Notes under the pieces: generated by a model
Databases searched by the model: none
What the model was told of the DNA's origin: nothing
Seen by the model: the letters and a program-made list of their open reading frames with translations, nothing else
Program-made: the position numbers and the translations under genes
Shown here: in pieces, positions 23,373-34,984 of the stretch
Layout: each line of letters opens with the position of its first letter
How positions within the stretch are numbered: position 1 is the first letter of the stretch
From: Argyresthia goedartella
Lineage: Eukaryota; Arthropoda; Insecta; Lepidoptera; Argyresthiidae
Length of the DNA: 64,000 nucleotides
Direction of reading: 5' to 3'
Assembly: GCA_949825045.1 (NCBI GenBank)
Contig: OX463812.1
Location: 5,750,661 to 5,814,660 of the forward strand

Positions 23373-24690
23373 GTCAGGTCATAAGTTCTGTCACACAATA
23401 AAAACTTTTGAATTTAGAACGCTGGCCACAAAAAAGTTTATTGAATTCGAATCTCGAATTTTTCATGAAAAAAAAATGTGTACTTTTTAGAATTTTCCTA
23501 ATTTTTAAATATGGAGTGGACACTTAAAGAAGACCGTGTCGCAGTTATTGCGTTGCATCGTTGCGGTTACGCGCCAATTCAGATTTTCGACTTACTGAAA
23601 AATTTATATTTATATAACCATATATATATAACCAAAAGATTCGTTTATCGTACCATAAAACGATACAATGAAGACTCTAGTATAGATGACAGGTCAAGAA
23701 GTGGTCGCCCTCGCTCTGTTAGGACTCCAGCAGTGATAAAAGCTGTGAAGGCGCGAATTCAAAGAAATTCCATACGTAAGCAGAAACTGTTGGCCCTTCA
23801 GATGGCGTTAAGCAGGACCACGGTGAAAAGGGTGTTAAATGAAGACTTAGGGCTTAAGGCATATCGAAGAAAAACAGGACATCGTTTGGACGCTCGTTTA
23901 ATGGACCTGAGACTGAAGAGATGCCGCTCTTTGTTGAAGCGGTACGCGGGAAAAAAGCATCGGGAAATTCTTTTTTCGGATGAAAAAATTTTCACCGTGG
24001 AAGAGAGCTAAAACAAACAAAATGATAAGGTGTACGCACACAGCAGTGAAGAAGCGAGCAACCGTATTCCGCGTGTCCAACGAGGTCATTTTCCATCCTC
24101 GCTCATGGTTTGGTTGGGAGTCTCTTATTGGGGCTTAACTGAGGTACATTTTTGTGAGAAAGGCGTAAAGACGAATGCAGTTGTGTATCAAAATACAGTC
24201 CTCAAGAACCTTGTGGAACCTGTTTCTCATAACATGTTTAATAACAGGCACTGGGTATTCCAACAAGATTCTGCGCCAGCTCATAGAGCGAAAAGCACAC
24301 AAGACTGGCTGGCGGCGCGTGAAATCGACTTCATCCGGCACGAAGACTGGCCCTCCTCCAGTCCAGATTTGAGTCCGTTAGATTACAAGATATGGCAACA
24401 CTTGGAGGAAAAGGCCTGCTCAAAGCCTCGTCCTGATTTGGAGTCACTCAAGGCATCCTTGATTAAGGCAGCCGCCGATATTGACATGGACCTCGTTCGT
24501 GCTGCGATAGACGACTGGCCGCGCAGAATAAAGGCCTGTATTCAAAATCGCGGGGGTCATTTTGAATAAACTTTATTACCATAAGAATCTATGTTTTATT
24601 AAGTTCATTTTGCTATATAAATGTTTACATAAATAATTAACATGTCTAAAGTATTTCATATTGCACATGTGACAGAACTTATGACCTGAC
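23373..24690 (+). mobile_element. Mariner transposon (DD37D, maT-like), near-complete
   Basis: Perfect 23-bp terminal inverted repeats starting GTCAGGTCATAAGTTCTGTC at 23373-23395 and, reversed, at 24668-24690. The right flank is TA; the left flank is CA, so one base of the expected TA duplication seems mutated. It encloses a single transposase frame (23511-24569) with one stop codon. Length ~1.32 kb is usual for mariners. Confidence 0.92.
23511..24569 (+). pseudogene. Mariner transposase with one in-frame stop
   Basis: One reading frame of 352 codons. It begins MEWTLKEDRVAVIALHRCGY. A helix-turn-helix region follows (RSGRPRSVRTPAVIKAVKAR…SRTTVKRVLNEDLGLKAYR). The catalytic residues are all present: ILFSDEKIFTV, then VFQQDSAPAHRAKS, then SPDLSPLDYKIW, with 37 residues between the second and third aspartates (DD37D, the maT group). 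A single TAA at 24009-24011, just after FTVEES, splits it; the frame continues unchanged with NKQNDKVYAHSSEE to the stop at 24567-24569. A readthrough product would be full length, but as it stands the protein is cut before the second and third aspartates, so it is inactive on its own. Confidence 0.92.
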
Positions 24691-24949
24691 TATGTATTTG
24701 GACACGTTCCTATTTCAACGTCATAAAACGCAACGCTTTGTTTTCAAGCAAAACATCGAAAGATTTATTGTTTTTCAGACAAGATACATCTGAGTACCTT
24801 AGGACTGCGACTCGATGTGACTCACATCGCGACGAAAGATGGGGTGTATTTAGCTCGACTAAAATTAAGACAATGACGTCAGTGTTTACGGTTTGGTTCA
24901 GTTACGACGACAAAATGTTAAAATATATCTCATGAAACACTGTTTAGGA

Positions 24950-25200
24950 ACGCTGGTCGTTAAGTGACTGCGCCGCGCTTATCGGTACGGTATGCGCGCT
25001 ATTCGTGCCCAACAAATATCTCCGCGCACGCAGGCACCAGCGGCTATTAGTGAGGGGCACGCACCGCATGGTGGCGCGCCAGCAGTCTCCGCTGGTGAGG
25101 GAGGGCGCGGAACAGTCTCAACGCTGTATTAGCTGCAGCACCACTGACTGATCTGTTCGGAGATGCGTGGAGGCTTATTGTGCGAGAGTGTGTAAGGTTC
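24950..25200 (+). other. GC-rich stretch, unidentified
   Basis: Much GC-richer than its surroundings (GCGCGCTATTCGTGCCCAAC, CACCGCATGGTGGCGCGCCA). It resembles the start of a retroelement or an old LTR edge, but no ORF, primer-binding site or second LTR could be shown. Confidence 0.3.
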
Positions 25201-25252
25201 TGTGAGTTGAATGTGTTGTTGAATTGTTAATTTAAAATAGTTACAACTTAAA

Positions 25253-25349
25253 GTCGGGTCAAGATAATAAATGCACTGAGCCAAACTAAATTCAACCTTA
25301 TTACGACAGTGACAGAGACGCTGTCATGTCACCTATTATCATGACCCGA
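25253..25349. repeat. Short inverted repeat (17-bp arms)
   Basis: GTCGGGTCAAGATAATA at the left and its reverse complement with one mismatch (TATTATCATGACCCGAC) at the right; about 97 bp in total. Possible tiny MITE. Confidence 0.6.
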
Positions 25350-26039
25350 CTATAATAATAATTAATTGAAACAAGTCGACGTGTATTGAATATTAATTGA
25401 ATGTAATCTAATTGAATGGTATTTTTTTGAAGATTTTAATATTTTTTTATTGTAACGTGTAAGTGTAATAATTGTAATGTTTTTCTATGTGTTTATATCA
25501 AATTTATCCTGTTTCTGTACAATGAATTAGAATGTTCTGTAATGTCGTACATTTAAAATGAAAAATAATAATTAATAATAATAATAAGTCTAGCTAGTGG
25601 TAAATTGGTTAGCTATGTAAGCTACTGCTACCCGACCTTGTAACACAATCTATTTATTAATTATAAGCCTATATCTTCCCACTGCTGGGCAAAGGCCTCA
25701 ACTTAACTTAAAGCTCAAATTGAAGTAAAAATTTATGTAGCCCATTTAAAGGCCTTTGCTCAAGTAATATTATGCCGTACTTGACATTTAATACAAATTT
25801 ACCTATAATTCAAACAAAAAGTAAAACTTAAGAAGAAACAGACCTCAATTAAAATCTATTTGACAAGCAAACATTTCAGCAATTATATCCCAACCCATAA
25901 AATACCCAGAATTAAGTAGTTCCGTTGACAATCTGTAGTCTTCATCATCAGTTCCTCTTTACTAAGTCCCGAGAACTGCAGCTCCCAAATGCACAAGACA
26001 CTATACAAAATATTGGCTTATATTAAAACGATTACCAAA

Positions 26040-26350
26040 AACGCACCTATTTTACTACCAATAAATTCGAAACGACCGTCAGAATTAGTAAACGATCACC
26101 AAATTTTGTTTGGATAAATGATCACCAAACTTCTTTTTATATTTCGTGTTGGTACATAAGTTTATGTTTTAAGTATTTTTGTTGTTCTTACATGTTCAAC
26201 CTAACACGAAAGAAAAAGTTGGCTTCGCTTCGCTCACCCCCTTTACCCTTCACCTAAGCTACCGCAGTATTTTGTCCTGATATTTTCTGCAATTTATGGT
26301 GATCATTTACCCATTTTTGGGTAGGAATAAAATATTTTGGTGGTCATTTA
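26040..26350 (+). repeat. GGTGATCGTTTA dispersed repeat
   Basis: AAACGATCACCAAATTTTGT, TAAATGATCACCAAACTTCT, CTACCGCAGTATTTTGTCCT, then GGTGATCATTTACCC and TTTTGGTGGTCATTTA. A near-full copy occurs in reverse at 56,460-56,775 and a partial one at 34,400-34,460. Confidence 0.7.
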
Positions 26351-27294
26351 AATTGTTCTCCAAAATATCCATATGGCTATATGTGTATTTATTATTTGAA
26401 GAGTTTCATAGATTACTCCATGATTTTCATTTCATTTCATTTATTTATTTGCCACGATCCCATCATAACATCTTGACTGGTGTTGATAAATTGTTGAAAA
26501 GCTTTCCTAGTCCATCACCATCACATCCACCTCATCATATGCATTATGAAGAGAATAAATTCCTTAGCACCCGTGATCAAGTAATGGGTATACCAAGTAT
26601 TGAGCAGTCCCGGTGGCCATCTGTGGTATTCATCATCAGTTCCACTTAACAAAATTATGGCTCCTGACAGCAAATGCAGGAGTTACCATGAAAAATTAAA
26701 AAATCCCAAACAATCCAAATCAAAATCTCCAGGATCCTATCATCAAAACCTGACCTGAAGGCAATGGACACAATTGGTAGATAACCCTCTCGAACAAAAG
26801 AATAATTTCTAAATCAGTCCACCCGTTTTGAAGAAATCGCTGATCATACATAAATGAAACATCTCGACGAATTGAGAACCTCCCTTTTTTAAGTCTGTTA
26901 AATATGGTAGGAAAATGAAACTAGTCCCAATTCTCAATTCTATACATATGGATGTTATTTTATCTGACATACAAAATATTCACACATGTTATTCTTTTAG
27001 GGCTTCCACACAAAATTTCATAGGTTTATGGATGTTGCATGTTTGTGTGTATGCTTGTCTTCGTGTTTCTCCGAAAGTATTGGATTTTGATCAATCTTTT
27101 TTATTAAGTTCACTCCAACTTAGGGAAAAGTGCAAGTTTGATCTAAGTTGCGAATATGTTTGCTCCCTATAATTAACACACTGGAATAATTGTGGCTCAG
27201 CCTAATTGATCGTAGGAGACTGGTTACTGGCACTGCCTATCGCGCCCAGTAGGTAAACATCGACGTGCCCTTGGAAGCAATAATAGCCGTTTTC

Positions 27295-28170
27295 TCTCTC
27301 GGATATTTCGCAATCTGATAATATCATTCTAGTAGGTGACCTCAATATTGACACTTTGTCGGTTAACTATTCTAAGACTGCGAAGTTTTATTCCTTTCTA
27401 AAAAGTGGTATTAGTAAATCGTTACGTGGCCTGGTTTCAAAGTTACCTAGAAAAGCGGTGGAAGTACGCAAAGGAGACGGTTCCATCTTGTCCTCAGCCA
27501 ATTCTCCAATTACAAGAGGCGTCCCGCAAGGATCAATACTTGGCCTCATACTATTTATGTTATAAAGTACAGACATTACTCACTGCTTAGAGAACTGCTC
27601 CTATGAGTTACTGCTCCTAACCATGTCGTTATTACAGTGCGTAACTGCTTCTACAGATTGAAAATATTGTACAAAATAAGGCCCTTCCTCAGTGTGGAGC
27701 TTCGTGTGCAGCTGTGCGAAACCCTACTGCTGTCAAAATTTAATTATATGGACACGGTGTACGATGCACTCCTTCTGCTTCAGTGCGATCTAAACTTCTA
27801 CTTCAGTGCGTTTAGAACGGGTTTCCTAGGTTCTGCTTCAATGTGCCACCCCGCACTCATGTCACCCCCTATATTAATAAGTTCAATCTTCTAAAACAAC
27901 TTAGTGCCAGAAGAAATCTTCACTTCGCGACGCTAATGTTTGGAGTGGTGAGGTTTATGGTTCGGAAATACCTATATTCTAAACTTAACTGGTCCCGCAG
28001 GAACCCGACCAATTCAAGAGCATCCTCGTTTTCGTTGTCATGTCCAAGACACAAAACTGCTGCATTCCGTTGTAGTTTTCGCTATGCTGCTACTAAGTGC
28101 TGGAATAACATTCCACCTCCCCTCCGTGGCTTAAAATCAGTTACACGTTCGGACACAAGCCCAAAGCATT
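27295..28170 (+). pseudogene. Degenerate LINE with endonuclease and RT fragments
   Basis: Plus strand, several frames: SDNIILVGDLNIDTL (endonuclease GD-N motif), RGVPQGSILGLILF (RT motif), then RLKILYKIRPFLSVELRVQL with CETLLLSKFNYMDTVYDALL, and near the end KTAAFRCSFRYAATKCWNNI with PPPLRGLKSV. The catalytic core between endonuclease and RT is deleted. Inactive. Confidence 0.7.
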
Positions 28171-28179
28171 GATTTTCTG

Positions 28180-28465
28180 CTCAAAAAGCCACACTTTCAG
28201 TCACAACGACATACAAATAAATATTAAATAGGCTCCCATACAACAAATGTTATTTTTTTGCTCGATATTGGTATCGGCAACGGGTAGACGCTTGAAATAT
28301 TAAGAGAATATCTAGTTATATATTCACTTTAAAAATAAATTATTAAATTAAAATAAAACAAATATTTAAGGAGGTTACCATATAATAGACATGATTTTTT
28401 TGCCGCTTTTATAGAAAATGGTACGGAACCCTGCGTGCGCGAGTCCGACTCACACTTGGCCGTTT
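28180..28465 (+). repeat. GGTACGGAACCC dispersed repeat, 3' part
   Basis: GGCTCCCATACAACAAATGT, then ATGGTACGGAACCCTGCGTG, CGCGAGTCCGACTCACACTT and GGCCGTTTTTTTG. Same family as 20,435. Confidence 0.75.
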
Positions 28466-28639
28466 TTTTGTGTTTTTTTTAATTATTATTTTTTATTTTT
28501 TCGCTTTGCTCGATTTGTTTATAATTTTTGTGCAGGGACAGGTAGAATCACCCTTTTTAGGCATTGTAGCGTCCTTAACAGTTTCATTCCAAAGTACTAG
28601 TGAAAATAAGACTGATCCATCATTTTATAGGCCTATTAC

Positions 28640-31045
28640 ATCCCATAGACTAGAGATGTATATGAAAAACTTAGATATGGGTTTGCCAGTACCGGATTTT
28701 GATGAACAGAACCCGAAAAAATCTATTCTGACTTCTTCAACATTATTCAAACAGAATTGAATACAGTTTTTAAATTAAAGAAAGTCAGTGCCAACAACGG
28801 TAAATCTAAATTTAATGACTGGGCAATATTTGGAATTCGTAAAAATAGAGCTATCTTGTATGATCTTTATGAACAAAAAACCTATAACTTTGATATAAAA
28901 TTTCATGACTATGTTAAAAAATATTCCAAAACTTTCAAGTTGGTTTGTAGAACAGCAAAAACTTTACACATAAATAGAAAAATACAAAATTTAAATAATA
29001 GAATGAAAACGGATTGGCAAATCATAAACTGTGAAACTGGCAAAGTTATACCAAGGGATAATGATTTCTGCTTAAATATAGGTGATGATGTTGTTAAATC
29101 CAACTTTTAGGTAGCTCGAGCATTTCAAACATTCTTCACCAATGCACCCTTACTCACAACAGAGCATCTAAATTCATCTCCATATGAAGCAGAGGTTTTG
29201 TTAAAAAACAGCACTAGCATCAGTAATGTCGATTTTAAATTTTATCATGTATGTCCCCAGGATATTGTCAAAACGTATAGATTACTAAACTTAAAAAATA
29301 CTGAAGACCTGTAGGGTATGTCAGTCAAGGTCATTGGTTCAATAATACTTGTTATAGCCCCACATCTAGCTTATATATTCAATAAATGTGTTGATGATGG
29401 AGCATTCCCAGACCTCATGAAACACAGTAAACTTATACCTCTGTTCAAGTTGGGAGACAAGGGTGATCCGTCAAATTTCAGACCAATATCGGTTCTTCCA
29501 GCACTAAGTAAAATTTTTGAAAAGATTATACACAATAAAATGCTCTCACACTTCAACCGTACAAAACAACTCCACGCCAAGCAATACGGTTTCACTAGGG
29601 GTAAATCAACTACGGATGCAGGTATTACCCTTATATCTCATATTTATTCTGCATGGGAAGCCGCACAGGATGCTTTCGGTGTTTTTTGCGATCTGTCGAA
29701 GGCATTTGATTGTGTTGATCATGACACGTTACTAATGAAATTAAATCATTACGGAGTTAGAAATAAAGCGTTGGATCAACTAAGATCATACCTAAGCAAT
29801 AGAATTCAAAAGGCAGAAGTCAACGGCGTTAAATCTGATGGATCGGGGGTAAAAATTGGCGTTCCACAAGGTTCCATATTAGGCCCTTTCTTATTTCTGG
29901 TATATATTAACGATCTACCTTTTATGGTGGAGAAATTGACTAACATAGTGTTGTATGCTGATGATACTTCACTGGTCTTCAAAATTGAAAGACAAAAAGA
30001 AGATTTTGATGATGTCAATGGAGTATTATGTTTAACCTTGAATTGGTTCACAGTTAACAATTTATTGTTAAATGCTGGTAAAACCAAATGTATCAAATTC
30101 TCACTTCCAAATGTCAGGCAAGTTGGGACCAGTTTAGTGTTGGACAGCAATACGTTAGAATTAGTAAAAAACACGAAGTTTCTTGGAATAACCATTGATA
30201 ACAAATTGCAGTGGGGACCACACATAGAAAAATTGGCTGGTAAATTAAGTTCTGCGGCTTACGCTGTTAGGAACATCAGACAAAGCACGGATTTGGCTAC
30301 ATCTAGGCTAGTATATTTTAGTTACTTTCATAGTGTCATGTCCTATGGTATCTTGTTGTGGGGGAAAGCAGCGGATATTCAAACTAATTTTATTTTACAG
30401 AAAATACCTATTCGAGCAATTTATAATTTAAAACGCACAGACTCCTTAAGACAGCTTTTTAAAGAAATTGACATACTAACTGTAGCTAGTCAATTTATTT
30501 TCGAAAATATAATGTATGTACGCAAGAACCTTACAAAATTTCCCAAACTTAGCGATAGCTGTAATGTTAACCTAAGAAATAATCACAGACTACTTGCGCC
30601 CCGGTTTAGACTCGCGAAGGTTAGCAATTCTTTCAAGGGTCAATGCATTCTCTACTACAACAAGATACCTCTGGATATCTTGAAATTGCCGTTTGAGCAA
30701 TTTAAAATCCATGTTAAAGCGACTTTGTCAAAAAGGGGATATCACAATGTTCAATATTACTTAAATGATGGGTCTGTATGGGGTTAATCTGGCTCAACAT
30801 AGACCTTGCTGTTAATAATTTTGTAATTATTTATTCCTGCTTATTAATTATGATAATGACTAAATATTATATTTTGTATTAGTTAAGCAGAAGCAATTTT
30901 TAAAAAGAGACCTAAAAATCAACCTGTGGGAGTTTCTACGCCCTTCTTCTCCCACAGTGGTCCAATGTAGAGAAGTGGTAAAAAATGACGATTGCTAAGT
31001 ATATGTAAATATCTACAGTAATAAAGACATTTGGAATCTGGAATT
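28640..31045 (+). mobile_element. LINE A (CR1/Daphne-like), longest copy, 5'-truncated
   Basis: Spans the end of the endonuclease-RT linker, the whole RT and the 3' UTR. The 3' UTR (30,787-31,045) holds the TGTGGGAG…CTCCCACA hairpin at 30,925-30,957 and a tail with AATAAAG followed by TTTGGAATCTGGAATTTGG. The 5' endonuclease is absent. Family name inferred from RT style and the short-repeat tail; a CR1-group assignment is safer than a named subfamily. Confidence 0.85.
28757..30787 (+). pseudogene. LINE A ORF2 (reverse transcriptase), two in-frame stops
   Basis: One frame, open apart from TAG at 29108-29110 and TAG at 29312-29314. The frame is also open upstream of 28757 (IYSDFFNIIQTELNTV). 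RT motifs are intact: NFRPISVLPALSKIFEKII, FGVFCDLSKAFDCVDHDTLL, KIGVPQGSILGPFLFLVYIN, the catalytic NIVLYADDTSLVF (YADD), and TKFLGITIDNKLQWGPHIEK. The C-terminus matches the copy at 47.2-47.8 kb. The stops separate linker from RT, so no full ORF2 can be made from this copy, although the 489-residue RT part is open. Confidence 0.88.
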
Positions 31046-31190
31046 TGGAACTTCATTCGTAAGTTATAAGTTCTACGATCGTATGCCATGGAGCTGACTT
31101 GACGTGTATTTTGACTGTACTTGTCTATAGAGTTTTACAGTTTAGATTTAAGTTTTTCGTTGCTTAGTTTTAAGTTCTTAGTTTTATCAA

Positions 31191-31257
31191 ATGGCGTGAG
31201 TTGAACACCAGCGTTACGTATAGCTGATACACGTAACACATGCTGAGCTCACGCCAT
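31191..31257 (+). ncRNA. Possible hairpin RNA (miRNA-precursor-like), unproven
   Basis: The 67-nt segment has outer arms ATGGCGTGAG/CTCACGCCAT (10 bp) and inner arms GTTACGT/ACGTAAC (7 bp) with a partly paired middle and an 11-nt loop. The size suits a pre-miRNA, but it could equally be a small foldback transposon. Confidence 0.25.
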
Positions 31258-31299
31258 ACTTTCATTATTATTTTTTAACTTTTTATTGTACGTTTATGT

Positions 31300-31610
31300 T
31301 TATTTCTTTCTTTCTATCTGAGAAGCTCAATGAGGATGTCGAAATGGAAGGGAGTACGAAGAAGATGTCAGCGTTGACTTTCCTCGAGAAGGTGATAGCG
31401 AAGGGATAGGCGGATAGCCGGTGTGAATGCTTTGTGTATTATGTGATCGTGATATGCACGATGTTCAAGTTGTCTTCCACACCACCGAAGACAGTCCTAA
31501 TGTTGGCAGAAAGGGGTTCCTCCGAAGTGGAGGCGTTGCTTTCTGCACTCAGAAAATCATCACATCGATGTTTGAAGAGCAGGAAAAGTTTTGATTGATA
31601 ATATTTGGTA
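31300..31610 (+). other. Unidentified, GC-richer segment with short ORFs
   Basis: Two frames look coding-like but neither is recognised: one reads MSALTFLEKVIAKG, another TVLMLAERGSSEVEALLSAL then RKSSHRCLKSRKSF and stop. Base use differs from the AT-rich flanks. It may be a decayed gene or retrocopy. Confidence 0.3.
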
Positions 31611-31619
31611 AAGAATTCA

Positions 31620-32820
31620 TATAGGTATGACTAATTATAATATGATAAATATACATTTATATATGAATATTTATGTAATTTCAAATATAATATCTAGTTA
31701 TCTAGCTAACTAGTTTGAATAAGCGGCATGATAGAGATCTTTATCTCACAAAAACAGTAACAACAAGACTATTCAAGACAAGAACAAGCACAAACAAAAG
31801 ACTGCAATGTAAGCAGACGAATTAACACAAGTAAATAGCATGTTATGTCAATCCTTCTTGAAATAGTTTACGTACTGTTGTGTCTTGAAATAAATAAATG
31901 GTACAACAGTAATAAGTTGAGCTTTGGTTTTTTAATGTATCAGTTGTACCGATGTCATTTGTTTAGCAAGCAAACCCTGGACATTTTAATTAGGTAGTGT
32001 AGTTTTTAAAGGTACTAGCAATACACAAGTATGTTTCTAGTTCCATTTATGGTACTTTCCAATGGTACTACTGCAATAAAGAGGCATTAGGTCGTCCTAA
32101 CCACCCCCACTTCAATCTCGTAATTCGTTTGCCGACATCGAAAACCTTAGCAAGATGTCTTATAATACGCCTGGCATAAAACGCTATATTGCCCTGTGTG
32201 CGACTTTAATTTTCGGCATATTTGTCTTTTTTTGCGTATATGTTTCGGTCCATACATAAGCGTGGACAGGTCACATTGCTTGTTCTATAAGTATGCTCGT
32301 ATAGGTTCCTATTGAATTTTAGTCACTTAAAAATTGGGGCCGATTGGCATCCACACAAACATAAACACTCGTCTTCCCACACGGGGTGGCAGAAGCACAG
32401 TTTCGCCCACGTCTAGCTCGATATTAAACATAAACATAAACATTTCGCGTGACAGCAGTGTTGCAGATGATTTCAAATTCTGAGTACGCATATAAATGGG
32501 ACATAGCAAACGTAACGAGAGCACCTGCCGGCATTGCCATTCCAAGCTCTGCCGTGCGTGACACACATAGAGCAGAGCATATGGTTAACCAAACTTTTGT
32601 TTCGCCGAATAGCGTGCAGTCGGTCGTCGGGCGCCCGAAATAGACGGGCCTGTCTGAATCACGGTATCGGGATCATAATAAAGCAAAAATATTCGAAGAA
32701 CGGAGCGAAGTAAAGCACGTTTGTGTCTGCCCGTACTTTCACAGTTCGAAATTTGTACGTTACATCGAGATCGTAAATCGTAATGATTTTATTGTAGGTG
32801 CTACACAAAATGGATAAACA
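31620..32820. other. Intergenic, no gene recognised
   Basis: AT-rich until ~32,300, then GC-richer (GCAGTCGGTCGTCGGGCGCC). At 32,330-32,420 a degenerate SINE-like fragment (CCACACGGGGTGGCAGAAGC) resembles the type III SINE tail at 35.2 kb. No gene structure. Confidence 0.35.
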
Positions 32821-33320
32821 GATAACTTAATAAATTAAAAAATACATGTACAAAGGCGAGCGTAAGATATGATAAGATACTACAAGCGATAATTGGAAGT
32901 ATAGAATAATTTTTGTCAAATATCGATTTTTACTTCCAATTAATTCGTCAACGTGACACTTTAGGGTACCTACCTTATTAATGACCAACCTTTTTAGGGT
33001 TACTGGTCCGTCTTCACCAGGCTGTATCGTTGAACCGTGATAGTTAGAAGGATGAAATTTACACAGATAATGCATTTATGTTACCGCTATAACAACAAAT
33101 ACTAAAAAACAGAATAAAATAAATATTTAAGGGGCTCCCATACAACAATTATTTCAATAACACATACAAACTTATGAATGCGCCAGGTAACCGCACCAAT
33201 AACATTGTAAGCAACATTTTGCTATGTAAAATCCAAACTATTCACTCCACACCATCCCTATCATTGAACGGTGGTACGGAACCCTTTGTGCGCGAGTTAG
33301 ACTCGCACTTGACCGGTTTT
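32820..33320. repeat. LINE B fragment (-) next to GGGTTCC repeat (+)
   Basis: 32,845-32,865 carries TACAAAGGCGAGCGTAAGAT (LINE B end, minus strand). From ~32,990 the plus strand carries TTACTGGTCCGTCTTCACCA, TTACCGCTATAACAACAAAT, GGGGCTCCCATACAACAATT, then ACGGAACCCTTTGTGCGCGA and GACTCGCACTTGACCGG. Confidence 0.65.
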
Positions 33321-33479
33321 TTCGTTTGTGTCCTCTTCCATACATATACCACATCCACTTTGTGTGAAAGAAAAACGAGAAGAAGCGTCCACAGCGCTAT
33401 TGCATTTATAAAAAAACCTTCTCAGACAGCATCTACACGTAATTGTATCTCGCAAAAAATATTAGAGAACTAAAAGATA

Positions 33480-34360
33480 TTTCTAAGTAATGAGCAAGGC
33501 AAGTTTATTACTAACAGAATTAAAGCATTCAGGAAATAAATGGGAGGGAGATGAAGGTTTAAGATTTTATCGATAAAGTTCATGATCTAAAGTCTAACTT
33601 TTTATCAGCTGCAGTAAAATGACATTTTGTGGGTTGCCGTTTTTCTAAGAATAATAAATAGGGATGTAGCTAAATGAGTGAGAGAATCATTCAATAAATG
33701 AATGATCAGTTTGGTTTTGTTTTTGAGATTTCATATTAAGTTGTAATGTATTTTTTTATTCTATTATTATCACTATAGTAGAGGATTGATCTTTTTTAGT
33801 GGAAGTATAGGGAGTGTGATGTTCAATATTGTTAAAAGGCGGCCAAGCCTCATCGTAGCACCGTAACTAAAAAACAGTACTACCAACTTGAGGGAGCGTT
33901 TTCTTGAGCGATAACTTGTATATGTGTAAAAGGATCAACGTTTATACAACCTTTTGTTTACATGAATAATAAATAGAATTAAGTATGATCATTATGAGTC
34001 AGTTATGGAACGATTAGATCTTCTGTGAACTGAATCACATCCCTATTGAGATTAGGCTGTCAACATTATTTAATGGAATGACATTTAGAAACGTCAGTTT
34101 ACTGCAGCTGATAAAAAGTTAGACTTTAGTTAGAATCGACGATCACCAGAGTCAGATGATATTTAGGAATAAGCTGACTTGGAAGAAAATAACTTAAAAA
34201 ACAGGAGGCCGAAAAAACTGGCATGCTTGGGGAGAGACCTCTAGCTAGCAGTGGTCTGAAGTTAGCTGATATTATTTTCTATTTAATCGTATCGCTTAAT
34301 TGTGGCAGTTGTTTAGGGCTTGTATTTAATCGCACATCAAAAATACTGATTTAAGCAGCA
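33480..34360. other. Intergenic, no gene recognised
   Basis: Short AT-rich ORFs only. At 33,585-33,625 (GTCTAACTTTTTATCAGCTG, CAGTAAAATGACATTT) and 34,075-34,125 (reverse complement) there is a matching inverted segment about 500 bp apart, which may be the ends of a further MITE. Confidence 0.4.
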
Positions 34361-34984
34361 AAAAAGGATCAGCAAAAATATTTTTTTTATTTCAAGTATT
34401 TTATGTTCAACCTAACACCTGCTACCGCAGTATTTTGCCCTGATATTTGCTGTAAAATCAGTATCATTGATGTGCAGTTTAATATTTACCGTTGTTTAGT
34501 TATAATTGTCAGTTTATATCAAGGTCTTTTACCCGTTGGGTAAGTCATAAGAAAGGGTAAACGGTCTGCTGGGTCACCATTTATTTGCTGTGGGGATGTG
34601 TGATGATGAAGATAGAGTTATGGGCAAGAACACTAAGGTCGACTTGTGCTTGTACCACACATTTGAAGAGTCGCTAAATACAGTTAAAATTAGGTTTCAA
34701 TCGGGAATTCGTTTTCACATTTTAAATGGCTTGCCCACACCCACAAAGTCTTATGCTGATTCAGTTTAGGAGCCAAATCTGATCCGCAACATTACCATGA
34801 CAGCGTCGTAAAACTAGTCTTGGTATTAGCTAAATAAAGCACTGCGTATTGAAACGGTTGCCATGGTGAAGTTATTAATTGTTTTGAACCTATTTTGCAT
34901 CGCTGAAAGGTTGTGGTAACCCCTTATAGTTATATTCAGTAGCCTTTTCATGTAAACCTGTCATCTACGATTTTCATTAACCGC

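Noticed and set aside
23898..24341. Minus-strand ORFs across the mariner
   Set aside because: They are reflections of the transposase frame on the other strand.
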